Shown here piece after piece: positions 22,911-34,256 of a DNA stretch of 64,000 bases; position 1 is the first letter of the stretch; every line of letters starts with the position of its first letter. The DNA comes from Terebella lapidaria (lineage: Eukaryota; Annelida; Polychaeta; Terebellida; Terebellidae): assembly GCA_949152475.1 (NCBI GenBank), contig OX424556.1, positions 58,176,451 through 58,240,450 of the forward strand, read 5' to 3'. Made by a program: the position numbers and the translations under genes. The notes beneath the pieces were generated by a model, which had not been told where the DNA came from, did no database searches, and saw only the letters and a program-made list of their open reading frames with translations.

Positions 22911-23699
22911 ATGATTGTTGTTGTTTACATTGAGCCGAATCACTTCCAATCGTGTGAGTGACAGAGAGATGCTTCTAATATTTATACTAATGTTATAAGA
23001 CACTGAGACACAGATTAAAAATACATAGACATAAAATCGTGGTAAATTTATATCAAAGAAATCGCTTGTATGAATTGTACGTGGTTATTGCAAACAAATA
23101 ACAATTTCAGTTTAGATGTTGAAGCTATCGCAAAAGTTGACATTTATTAACAGAATCGTGAGTGACAGATGTTTATCAATAAACGCGCCACTTGTTCTCC
23201 AAATATCGGTGGCTTGTTTTGTCTACGACCAGTCGTGTTGTGACATTCTCTACAAATACTCGTCCGTGAGTTCGTTTTTTTGCATTGGATACAAACAACA
23301 ACAACATATCCAATCTATATTTACCAGGAAAATTCACAGCGTACCTAACAGCAATTCGAATCTCTCGTTGCAACGATTTTAATTTGATTTTGAATCACCG
23401 TGACCGAGATACATATATATGTATATGAATATAGTAACAATGTAACGTTTAAATACATTTGATACTTCTAGCCACACTGAGCTTATTAGTCACTATAACA
23501 CACGTGTTACGTAGTGAAGAAATAAGTATAAAACTTTTGCCTGTTTACAGAAGTAATATGCTACACTCTCGGGTAGGAGCCCGAGGGGAATAGTTCACTG
23601 ACACCTTCACATCACCTGGGTCAACAGGTTAAAGTTGTTTTATTATTATACTGGGTAAAATTTACAATGCGTATTAGCTAATTAGGCTCAATGGCGCAT
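22911..23699. other. Non-coding interval
   Basis: No gene is recognised; AT-rich DNA with overlapping short open frames on both strands only. Confidence 0.4.
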
Positions 23700-24292
23700 T
23701 TTCAGAGCTATACTCTGATTTTTCTAACTTGTTTACAGTGTTTTTCGCTGATATTTTTTGTGGTGGTAAATGGTAACGTTCTGTAACTTAGCATACTTCA
23801 CCTGGGAGTCAAACGGCAATTTTCTACCGAATTTCAGATTTCTATCTCGAAAATTGAGAAAGTTGGTAATCTACCCTAATGTTAAATTTAGCTCTATCAT
23901 TGAATTTCAGCATCCGCACAAAATCTTGTGCATGTGCTCGGTTTTCTAGCGGTGCAATCTTACGAAATCAACATGTTTGTGTATAATACACCCAATGTGT
24001 CTTCTGGTCCAAAATTACAATAATACTTCGAATCCTGATGGATAGAGACCGGACGAAACCCTCGAATATGCTCAGATTCTCGAGATCCCGTTTTAGGCTG
24101 AAATTTAATATTGGGGGTACATTGCCAACTTCTTCAATTTTTGCGATAGTAGTATGAAATATGGTCTAAAATTGCCGTTTAAATCCTAGGTGAAGTATGC
24201 CCAGTTATAGAACGATAACATTTAGCATCACATAAATATCGTCGAAAACCGGTGTAAACAAGTTAGAAAAATCAGAGTATATACATTCTCCG
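23700..24292. repeat. Fold-back pair of diverged inverted repeats
   Basis: Positions 23705-23870 (ATACTCTGATTTTTCTAACTTG ... CATACTTCACCTGGGAGTCAAACGGCA) recur inverted at about 24120-24285 (GGTGAAGTATGCCCAGTTAT ... AACAAGTTAGAAAAATCAGAGTATA). The arms are diverged by point changes. A third, direct copy lies at 528-679. No coding capacity. Probably a MITE-like element with long inverted repeats, or two opposed copies of one repeat. Confidence 0.55.
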
Positions 24293-24956
24293 GCTCCAGA
24301 GATTACATAAGCCTACATACTATTTTATATAGGATACAGAATATCTTTATGAATGTCGTTAGTAAAACACCATTGAGCACAAGAATAATGAATTCAAATA
24401 TTGTTTACACAGCACGACATAAATATATTGGACATTTTTGGACAACGTTTGCAAACTTATCAAGATCCTTATACTCATCATCATCTGGCAAATTATTCTC
24501 AAAACACGGTTTTATGTGGATTGCATAAGCGGGACAATAATAGTGAATTAAATTTTTCAATCTCTCTAAGTTTACACACACTGCATATACTATTTTGTAA
24601 GGGGTGTTGATATCTTCCAGTTTTGATTTCCAATGAATTTTGTTTTTTTCTGCACGTTGGACAAACTCTAAGCACCCCAGAATGATTTACGCACCCTATC
24701 ATGAACGCATTGTGATGAGGCACAGAGGCCACACATTTCACGCCATATTATTGTATTTACAAGGTGATATAGGTTGAAGAATTATGAGATTACGGGCTCA
24801 AAAAGAATACAGCCGACAAGATTTTTCTCATGATTCGCTGAACGATTGGATAAAATCTGTACTTAGGCTTCGAAACATTTGCAGCTGAGTGAAACTGAGT
24901 GAAACATTTGCAACTGAGTGAAACTTTACAAAAAATTGTTTGATATTGCAAGGGTA
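24293..24956. other. Non-coding interval
   Basis: No gene is seen. A short internal repetition of CATTTGCAACTGAGTGAAAC-like text occurs at 24876-24925. Confidence 0.35.
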
Positions 24957-24958
24957 TA

Positions 24959-25283
24959 CTACGGAGCCTCTGAGAGGACATGGAAAAAATAGTTTTAGCA
25001 CATTGTTATTGCGTTCCCTCGCAATCCGGATCGCGTTCCCTCGCGATATTATTGCGTTTCCTCGCATTCCGGATCGCGTTCCCTCACGATCTTGTAGAAA
25101 AACCTTCTCAGAAGTCATTGGCGTCAGCACAATGCGAGGGAACGCTATCCAGAATGCGAGGGAACGCAATAAGATCGTGAGGGAATGCGATCTGGATTCA
25201 AGGGAACGCAATAATATTGCGAGGGAACGCAATAACCATATGTCAAAAAATATTTCTTCCATGTCCTTTCAGCGGCTCCGTAG
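24959..25283. mobile_element. 325-bp fold-back MITE with minisatellite arms
   Basis: The perfect terminal inverted repeat CTACGGAGCC (24959) / GGCTCCGTAG (ending 25283) is flanked on both sides by TA, a Tc1/mariner-style target duplication. The inverse similarity continues inwards (GAGGACATGGAA / TTCCATGTCCTTTC). Each arm carries 21-22-bp repeats of GCGTTCCCTCGCAAT-type text, oriented oppositely in the two arms. No transposase. Confidence 0.75.
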
Positions 25284-26009
25284 TAATATACTGATATTAG
25301 GTCTGTTAATTATTTTCCAGAGAACTCGTACCATGCTGTGAGTTTGGTGCGCCCTCAGCAATGTGATACATCCCATGTACAAAAAACCCCAAAATAGATG
25401 CAAAATTTAGTTCAATGAAATTTAGTGGCAGGAATCGGAACAAATCTCATAACCACTTGGTGAGGTACAACAGGGTCACTGTTATCAATATAAATATACA
25501 TGTATATATTGATATTGTTTGATATCAATTTATTTAATGATTATATAATTATTTCGTATTCGCAGAAGTTACCATTAAGAGGTAACCAAATTAACAGCCC
25601 ACAAGTTACCGTTGTCCATGAGCTCTGGTATCGAGTCCCGATAACAAGATCCTGATAGGACGCGGATGCTTCTAACCTAGGGGGTGTAATGTCTTTTTCA
25701 CAATTTTCTCAATATATCTGTACTAGGCCACGTTATACTAGATATCTAAATCTTCGTTGTTGTACTCTTAGCTCACACATCAGTTACATGGGAGATGAAT
25801 TATCATTGTAAGTTATTTATTTTCACTCAATTACGTGAAGGCAAATATAGACCCAAAATCCGTTGTTTTGTCATTGTATTCAATGTTGTATTCAATATAG
25901 ATATATATATTGCAGGAGCCACCTGCGATACGAGTTCCCGTATCCCTTGACAGTTTCGTTTTCAGTCTATACCAGCGACACCTTCATTTATTTCCCGTGA
26001 TGTGTAAAA
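25284..26009. other. Non-coding interval
   Basis: No gene is recognised; AT-rich with short TA/ATATAT runs near 25495-25515 and 25898-25912. Confidence 0.35.
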
Positions 26010-26365
26010 TATTTTTTTACCAGTATAACTGTCGTATGATATCAGCAACGGATATATTCTCACTGGAAGCAAATGGTATTTCCTTCTGAAGTTGTGTTGT
26101 CTCTGATCGTGCGATATATTGAGTGAATATTTTGGATTTGAATATCATACTATATGAAGACGTCATAAAGACATCTTCACCACAGAGACCTCCAAGGAAC
26201 CCGAGTTGTGCAGCGGATGTTTTGTGCTTCTGGCTCGCTGGATGTGGTATGGCAGCTATTATTGACATGCAAATTTTTTTAAGACACCCCGCTCTTGAAG
26301 CGGAGCAAGATCCCCACAGAACACCCGAGTATCAATGAGATATCGATTGGATGGTCCGAGATGGT
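26010..26365 (+). repeat. Diverged repeat, partner at 57505-57800
   Basis: Blocks shared with 57505-57800 include GTGCGATATATTGAG / GTACGATATATTGAG, TCCAAGGAACCCGA, and CTTGAAGCGGAGCAAGAT followed by CACAG...GAGATATCGATTGG. In the matching frame both encode RHP(A/T)LEAEQ. The 57-kb copy has a stop codon in that frame, so no functional gene can be claimed. It could be a duplicated exon remnant or a dispersed element. Confidence 0.45.
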
Positions 26366-27701
26366 TGGAGCTAAAGATTGCTAAATCTGGGGATGTCATG
26401 TCATGTATCACATGTATCACTTGCAAAACCTTTTATTTGTGCATGCTTCATCTTACGTTATGAGATCTTAATAAAAGGATTTTATTTCTATATCTCTTTA
26501 AATAGAAATTTCGATGTCATGGGATCATTTTCAGGTCAGCTCATTATGGTGTCTGCATCCTCTATTGGAGCTGGAAACTTCACAGAGACCAAAGACAAAG
26601 TTGTTTGATTTTTATCAGAGAATATATTTTATATAGGCCAATCCTGATTTTTTTTGTTTCTCGTGCTTTGGAAAACCAAAAGCTACGAGGGAGAGCGGAG
26701 AAAACGAACGAATCCTCGAATAAAAAACGGCATACCTTGCAACGAGTCTCTGAAAGCAAGCGATGTTGAGGTAGGGATACTAAGTTTTGAGCATCTAATA
26801 ATATATCATAGTTCTATATTGAATTCTAGAACTTCATTCGTGGTAAGGATTGTTAAATTAAAGTGTTACTCTGAGCAAAACTGTGGATACATCTTGTCTA
26901 CACACTCGACAGTCGGATAAGTTGTACTGTAAAACCCCTATGAGTAAGCTTTACAGATATTGGCAAGAATCTGTGTGTCAAAATCGCATTTATTTCCATA
27001 ATATTACATATTTATCTTGTTTGTTTTTTTTCTCATAATTTCGCAAAAAGCGAGGCGCGCGGGGACGAGAAACAGAAAATTGAACAGGAATGGCCTTACC
27101 TTCGTACACCACAACACGCCCTTCAGCCGAGTAAAATACGTGTTTCAAGGCTTTGGAGCTACAAGTAGTGCTGAAATGCAACGTAGCTCCAATCTGTGAA
27201 AACATTTATAAGACATTTATCTCACACTGATGACCTAAGTGAAATTTTTGTTCATCAAGTGAAAGATATATTATTTTATTTCCAAATATATTATTCCAAT
27301 TGTACTTATTATGGGGAATTGTTTTAGATGATTTGATCAAATAGAATATTTCGAAGTTAGTTATTTCTGAAAAAGTTTGCTCCATGCTGCCTAAACTCAT
27401 TTTGTTTAGTTTAGTTTCACAGAAAGCTGACATTCTACTATAATAGAGCGTTATGCGGGAACGCTATGACTTGTCTATATATTCGATTATCATTATGCGC
27501 TACAAAGGTTCGATTTATTTTGTGAGTATTGCTTACATCGTTCATGCGTGATTATACTTTTGCGCTGCGTTCAATCGTCGAATTGTTCCGATTATTATTC
27601 CGATAATTTCTACATAATATTCCCTGCTAATAGTCTCATGTAGTAATAAGTAATTGTAATAACAACCTGTTTATCATTGTAGAATATTTATGACTGTTAG
27701 C
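26366..27701. other. Non-coding interval
   Basis: No convincing exon is seen. Short frames on both strands around 26990-27205 overlap and carry no signature. Confidence 0.35.
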
Positions 27702-28265
27702 GGCCCGAAACCCTCCCTTACACTTTATCCCACTCGACATACACGGCACAGATTCATCACATGACTTCGTACTCACGAGAACCGACGCACACCGTCCAAG
27801 ACATGTAAACAACTCCTCAAATGACGTCATGCAGAACACACCACCAATCACAACATTTCCAGACACCTAACCACGCCCACACAGACATTACCTCACATTC
27901 AGCAAATCACATGAACTCCTGTTCCACGACGCGGGAAAAACCAGACACCCATGAAAAAGTCCCCGCGCTTTTCGGAGTCGAGTTTGAGAGATTTAGAGAG
28001 TGAAGACGTGTCTCTAAAATATTGAAGAAATTAAAGAAGATTTATAGAAGAATATCTGTAATATAACATTCCACGTGTCGGACTGTTAATCGGACTATTT
28101 CGGGAAGTGTGAATGAGGCCGTGATCGTGCCATCGGACTTATCATCCTAATAAACTTGGATTAATCGAATTCGGACTGGTTTGTGATATTTCAAGCACAA
28201 CGCTACGAACACTATACGCTAGTAAAAGGGCTGATCGGACCCTGAAGAATCCCGATTTCGTAACA
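27702..28265 (+). repeat. 5' LTR of element 1
   Basis: This 564-bp stretch matches 38732-39293 with about 11 substitutions and two 1-nt indels (hand count). It ends in ...TAACA just before the primer-binding site. AATAAA lies at 28149-28154. The left boundary is uncertain: a TGTTAG at 27695 could be the terminal TG, but the 3' copy has different sequence there. A short frame inside it is repeated in the other LTR and is not a gene. Confidence 0.85.
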
Positions 28266-28266
28266 T

Positions 28267-28282
28267 TGGCGCCAGTGACCAG
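28267..28282 (+). promoter_or_regulatory. Primer-binding site of element 1
   Basis: TGGCGCCAGTGACCAG lies one base after the LTR. TGGCGCC starts are typical tRNA 3'-end complements used to prime minus-strand DNA synthesis. Confidence 0.6.
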
Positions 28283-28323
28283 GATATCGAAAGCCAGTCT
28301 CGGCTTAGAAACTGTTAACGTCA

Positions 28324-30460
28324 ATGCCGGATACACGAGAGAAAACCCATAGCCAGCAGCCGAATTCCCGTGAGGAGTCACAGACGACAGACGGAACGAC
28401 CGCCAAACGGGTCCCGCTAAGCCAGCGACCGTCGCGACCCCGATCAGTAGCGATGAGTGACACGTTAACTCTGTCACACGTGCAACCGCCCGACGAACTG
28501 TATCAGATATCGGAATACTGTGATCATACTGGTTCGTCATTGTCGAAAGAAGATTACGGACCGAATCTCTTTGCTGATGAAGAGTACATGAACGAACTGT
28601 TGCTACGTGAAGACCCGTCATCGCCCCGTCACACGATTGGCGAGATCTTGGAAGTCCATGCCAAGTCGTATCGCACTACACCTGCCGGACCGTCTTGCTC
28701 GCTAGCCAACGATCGAAGACGAGTGAACTCTGTGCCTGCAAAACAGAGACCGGATACTGACACGTTGTCACAACCGGTGAGCGTACAGCCAGTGAACATT
28801 AACACTTCCATGGTGACGCAACGGCCCAGCCAATTGCGAATTTGTCGGTGGTTGGACGATTCGGACAGTGCTGATGAGTTCGGACCAAGCCGTGACCAAC
28901 CTGCGTCACGACCTTTGACGGCCACCCTGACGCGTCATGAGCGTAACACGCTAGTCCAGTCGAGATTGCCGACCGACCCGATCGTGACCGGAGTCCTGCC
29001 CGAGGGGTTCCAGCCGAACCGGAGACGTCCCGCTACAGAGAGCACTCCAGCACCTGCTGCCGACCGGACCCATACACGACCGACCTTCACCGCGATCGAC
29101 TCCCGCGGACCAGTGAACAACCCGCCTTGGCGATCACACGACATCGGTGTTGCGATCTCGGACACGAGCGCTCGCACACGCGACGAGCATCAGCCGCCGA
29201 TGACCATCATCGGACTCGAGCTCCCTGTCGAGCCCGCGGATCAAGCGATATCAGTTGTTCCTGATGGATATCACCATGTTGCTCCTGGCGGATATCGTAA
29301 TGTTGTTCCTGATGGATATCATAATGTTGTTCCTGACGGATATCACAATGTTGTTCCCGATGGATACAAACCGCCGTACCCCGGAGTGGTACCTCGTCGC
29401 GGTGGTCTTGTGCCATACTCCGGAATAGCAGCTCAATATCCTAGGATAGCAGATCAGTACCCCGGAATAGCAGATCAATATCCCGGAATAGCAGTATGCC
29501 CGAGTGTGTTTGTTAACAGCCCCAGATCCTACGGTCTGTCGCCGCCGTACCCTCCTCACTCGGAAGGTGTACCGCAGATGACTCAATCGTACGGGCTCGC
29601 TTCGCAGGCCGCGCCGGTGTCAAGTTGTGTCGGATACTCACCAGCGGCTCACAACGCGACCTCGGAACGCCAGTCACCATACGACCGCCGTCTCCCCAGC
29701 GGAAGCTGCTACGACTGTGCCCGATGGATCGCCAGCGAACATCGGTACTCCGATCACTACGACACCCAACAATGGTACTTCACACTCTACGACATCGAAC
29801 GTCGGTACTTCGATCTCAACGACATCCAACATCGGTGCTCCGATCACTACGACATCCGATAACGGTACTTCGAACTCTACGACATCGAACATCGGTGCTC
29901 CGATCTCACAGCCGGTGGAATCTACGACCGGACCACCACCATTGGCAACCGGCAAGACCGCCCAGTGGCGTGCCACCTTCAAGGAAGGCAACCTGGTACA
30001 GTACCTGCGCAGCTACGAGCAGTTTACATCCGCCTCCACGTATACGGACTTGAACAAGACCACGACTTTCCGCAGTACGCTGCGAGGCCATGCCGAGGCA
30101 CTTGCCTAACACATCCCCGTCGACACCCCGTGGGAAGAGTTCCAACGTCACTTGCTGGAGGGATGGGAGCACACACCTCGCCGTCAGGCAAAGCGCGACA
30201 ACTTTCCGTTTATGAAACAGGAACGGAAAGAGGCCGCAGAACATTACCTTGAGCGGTTTTAAGCGCTTGCGGAACAGGTGTTCGACGATGTGACCCCGGA
30301 ATCTCAGCAAAGAATCTCAGCAAAGAATCTCAGCAATTCATTAACGGCCAGCTGGACTATATTGCGGATAGACTATGTGTGCTGACGTTTGGTTCATATA
30401 GTGAAGCACTCACGGCTGTTCTAAAAGCGGAAAGCCGACAGCAAAGAACGAAATGAGAGC
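28324..30460 (+). pseudogene. gag: gag region of element 1, frameshifted
   Basis: A 512-codon frame (28324-29862) begins the element's coding part. It has a Ser/Thr/Arg-rich N-terminus, then five octapeptide units like VVPDGYHN (29250-29365) and heptapeptide units like ADQYPGI (29425-29495). Past about 29640 the more protein-like reading is the +1 frame (29627-30109), with decapeptide TTSNIGAPIT-type repeats and then a capsid-like stretch (VQYLRSYEQFT, WEEFQRHLLEGW, HYLERF) broken by stops at 30107 and 30260. Gag packages the RNA and forms the particle. The repeat-rich head is unusual for Ty3/Gypsy gag. A single zinc-knuckle remnant follows at about 30770. Confidence 0.6.
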
Positions 30461-30749
30461 GACAACACGGTGCTCGTTGGACTGAAGTCATTGGTTACGC
30501 AGAGGATAATGATACGGACTCAGAAATGGCGTGTGCTCGGACAGATTGACACTGGGGAAAAGCTAACTCCCGAACAGATAGCATACTACGATCCAGCACG
30601 CCCGGACTTGAAGGTTGTGCCGAACATTCAGTGCCGGCCTGTTCTCGTGAATGGGTAGCGGACGCATTCCAGCCGGACAGTATGGTGAGGATGCATTGTA
30701 CTCTGTGTTGCGAGCTACGGCTCAGGCCCGAGGGGACCGTCCTACACTA

Positions 30750-30815
30750 GCGGGTCGAACTGAAATCTGTAAGAAACCCGGACATCAGTGGATACGGTGT
30801 TTCCGACTGACGGAT
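30750..30815 (+). pseudogene. Zinc-knuckle remnant (nucleocapsid) of element 1
   Basis: The translated CKKPGHQWIRC keeps the C-x4-H-x4-C half of the CCHC knuckle, but the position of the first Cys is Thr. It lies in a 96-codon frame (30651-30941). Confidence 0.5.
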
Positions 30816-31269
30816 ATTCTGGCACGGAAAGGTATGAAGCCATTCGCACCCAGATCGGGTGTCGCAGGGAACACTGATCGGACTAATAAGGCTACGCCTA
30901 ATGCCAAACCTACCAACGTACCGCCACTCCAGGTCGGTTAAATACCTGAGAGTAAACCGTCAAACTAGAGGAGGAAGGAACTGTGGAGCAAGGACCTTCC
31001 GATAACACGAGCAAAGCTCCCAGCTCCAAAACAGTAATCGTACCGGCAGCCATAACCATCTTGCCGGTCAAATCAGCGCTACCGCCCCCGGCGGCTAAGC
31101 CTCACGAAGGGGTGTGCACTAAATGCGCCTCATCGTCTTCCGCTCAAGATTCGCTCCACAAAGGGGTGTCGGAGCCTTTGCAACAGCGCTCATCGCGGAA
31201 TAAGCGCCACGAAGGGGTGTCGCCACGCACCGCCAACGGAACCGAAACAGACAGTATGTCCGAGATTGA

Positions 31270-32134
31270 ATGGATATCGGACCCGAAAATAAACCAGCGA
31301 CGCTGACACTCCCGCTGAAGGTTCCGTCAGACGATTCGGACAAACCGATCATTATCAATAACAGCCGCGCCGCCCATGAGTGTTGGAAATTGCCGGTACG
31401 CATTGGTAAACGAATTTTCAAGGCAGTGATGGACTTGGGGGCACAGATCTCGTTGCTTCGTTGAGATCTGCTTCATTGTGTGCCTCCCGAACAATGCACT
31501 ATGCGTCCTACAACCACGACTATCCGTGATGTCAACGGGGACCAGCCCTATCGACAGACTCTTGGACCTTGTGATTCAAGTCGGAACTAAAGAAATGTTG
31601 GTGACATTTTGTGTAGCCGCAATTCATGGCGAAATGATTTTGGGCATGAATTTCTTCCGGCAAACCAATGCCATCATTAATTATGGCGAAGGAACAGTAC
31701 AGGTTAACAAGGAGACACTGTTCGCGCACAAAGACTTTGAAGCGAATGGCGTACGCATGGCTGTACGTCGTGCAGTCACTGTGCCACCACGCAGTGAAGC
31801 AGTGGTCGAACTGGTCCCGACCTCGAAGGTCAGAGTGCGGCAACACCCGCGCCTCATTCAGCCAATGGTGAACTTTCCCGAGGATACGGACTTAGTAATG
31901 GGGAGGACACTAACCACACTGAACCGGAAGTGTGTAAAAGTGACAGTAGTGAACCCCGTGGATACGGGCATCACTCTGACTCACTCAGACCCTGTCGCTA
32001 TTGCGAGCCCTGTGGATAGCATTGTGGGTGCATTGCCGAATCCCGGAGAAGAACCAGACATTCCCTGGATGAACATTAATGTTATAGTGATCTACCGCCA
32101 TATTTACATGATATGGTGGACCGAGCTGGGTTAG
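31270..32134 (+). pseudogene. Aspartic protease region of element 1, mutated and frameshifted
   Basis: The frame 31270-31464 ends with VMDLGAQISLL, aligned with the retroviral-type protease active site D-[ST]-G-A. Here the second residue is Leu, and a stop follows directly. A second frame (31478-32134) continues with ILGMNFFRQ, matching the C-terminal ILG(M)D element with Asn replacing Asp, and then the protease-RT linker. The active-site change and the frame break make it inactive. Confidence 0.65.
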
Positions 32135-32299
32135 CTCCCGAACAGCAGCGCCAATGTGCTAACCTAGTGTACAGGTATAAGGACACCTTCATGTGCCCAG
32201 ACGGACAGTTGGGACGAACCCAAGTCGTACAGCATCGGATTGATACCGGAGCGAATGCACCGATTCGCCAATGACAGCGACGTGTCCCTCAGACTCAAC

Positions 32300-33154
32300 A
32301 GCATATCATTGACGAAGAGGTCGACAAAATGTTACTGCTCGGATGTATTGAGCCGTCGGACTCACCGTGGAGCTCGCAAGTGGTGCTCGTGCGGAAAAAG
32401 AACGGACAGGTACGGTTCTGTGTTGATTACAGTTCTGGGTTGAACACGGAAAGATTCGTACCCACTTCGGAATATACAAGACACGCATGATGCGCTTGCT
32501 GGAGCGACGTACTTTTCGGCTCTGGATCTTGCCTCCGGATAGTGGCAAGTCGAGGTGGACCCAGCGGATCGACCAAAGACCGCCTTTGCCACTCAGAAAG
32601 GCTTGTACCAATTCAAGGTTATGCCGTTCGGACTGAGTAACGCGCCGGCAACCTTTGAGCGTCTCATGGAGACAATTCTCCGTGGATATCTATGGACTAG
32701 ATGTATGTGCTATCTGGACGATGTGATAGCATACGGACGCACTTTTGATCAGGCGCTTGCCAACCTGGAAGTGGACCTAGATCAGATGCGAACTGTTGGG
32801 TTACGTCTGCAACCCAAAAAGTGCGAACTATTTCAAAGAGAAATCCTATATCTGGGATTTATTGTGAGCGGACAAGGTATCAGGGTTGACCCGAACAAGG
32901 TCAAAGCTATTAGGGAATGGCCAGTTCCATGTGAGACCACGGACATTAGGGCCTTTCTAGGGTTCACGAACTATCACCGGAGGTTCATTAAGGACTACGC
33001 CGAAATTGCCGAACCTCTTGTCGCACTCATCAGAGGTGAATGTCTCTTCACCTGCGTACATTGGATACTTAAATCAGTGGTCAACAGTGGTTGTCAGACT
33101 ATTCTACTGTTCACATTGTCGCAGCACAGCAGGCCGACCCCAGTGTCGGGCTAG
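32300..33154 (+). pseudogene. Reverse transcriptase of element 1, broken; RNase H missing
   Basis: RT text starts with GCIEPSDSPWSSQVVLVRKK (about 32340), is interrupted by a stop or shift around 32485, and resumes in 32555-33154 with KVMPFGLSNAPATFERLM, CYLDDVIAYG (catalytic YLDD at 32711) and LGFTNYHRRFI. After LVALIRGE the frame runs into unrelated residues and stops at 33154. Integrase starts at about 33237, only some 200 bp later, whereas RNase H needs about 400 bp. No RNase H motif is seen, so the domain looks deleted. Confidence 0.75.
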
Positions 33155-33236
33155 TACGTCAATGGATAGCAGCCGGAATGAAAGCGACCTCGAAAGAAGT
33201 CGCCCGTCACGGAGAGGAGGTTAAGACCCTGTTCTC

Positions 33237-34256
33237 GTGATGGAGTCTACTGGCTCTACAAGATGGAGTCTTGGTACGGAATACCAAGCGGATTACCACC
33301 GTCTACGGACGGTGGTTTTACATCAGTTGCACGACCTCAAGGTCGTAGGTCACCTTGGAATACAGCGAACCGTCGATAGAGTCTGTCGCCAATTCTATTG
33401 GCCGGGTTTATCGTTGGACGTCGCACGCTGGTGTGCTCATTGTCCTCAGTGTGCGTCGCGTAAGGGGAAGCCAACGCCAAAACGGTCGCCATTAACTCAA
33501 TTGCCGACCCGAGCCCCCTTTGACAGAATTGCATTGGATATTCTAGACACCCACAAAACTACCGGACGTGGAAATAGGTATATCCTTGTGATTTCGGACT
33601 ATTTCTCCAAGTACACGGACGCGTTCCCGCTCCGACGCCACACGGCTAGGAATGTAGCTGACGTCTTGGTGAAAAGGTGGATTGTGTACCACGGAGTGCC
33701 GAAAGCCATTCACAGTGACCAAGGGAATGAATTCGAATCCTCACTGTTTCAGAATGTCGCGCGCTTGCTAGGCGCCAAGAAAATACGGACTACGCCCTAC
33801 CGACCACAAAGCGATGGTCAGGTTGAACGATTCAATCGAACTTTACTGAATATGCTAAGCGCATTTGTCAGTGATCGTGGAAACGATTGAGACTTACATC
33901 TACCGTATGTGTTGATGGCATATCGCTCCTCAGTTCACTCATCTACCGGGTGTACTCTACACCTGATGGTGTACGGACATGAATGTAATTTACCAGTGGA
34001 CTTGGTATTTCCAACACGTGACCCGGAGCCGCTACCTCCATGCGGACCAGAGTATGTCAAATACTTACGAACTGCCATCAGAACTGCACATGGGTTCGCA
34101 CAAGACCATCTGCAGAAAGCCGCGACCCGTCAAAAATTGGGATATGACACTCACGCAAAATATCGGCCCCAATTTCAACCCGGAGAGTTGGTAAGATACT
34201 ATTATCTACCCCTCACGCAAAGTAACAAATTTGCACGACCATGGACTGGACCCTAG
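33237..34256 (+). pseudogene. Integrase of element 1 (near complete, one stop)
   Basis: It has the H2C2 zinc-binding part (HLGIQRT..., CAHCPQC) then a D,D(35)E core: Asp at 33537 (ALDILD), Asp at 33717 (HSDQGNEF), Glu at 33825 (QVERFNR). A TGA at 33888 splits it. The same frame resumes at 33909 (MAYRSSVHSSTG to about 34256), where another frame change follows. Integrase inserts the cDNA. This is the best-conserved pol domain of the element, but it is interrupted. Confidence 0.75.

Noticed and set aside
27821..28003. 60-codon gene, repeated at 38851-39054
   Set aside because: It is inside the LTRs of element 1, and the two copies differ by a frameshift.
29206..29586. Minus-strand frames across the gag repeats of element 1
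   Set aside because: Mirror translations of the 24-bp and 21-bp in-frame repeats.
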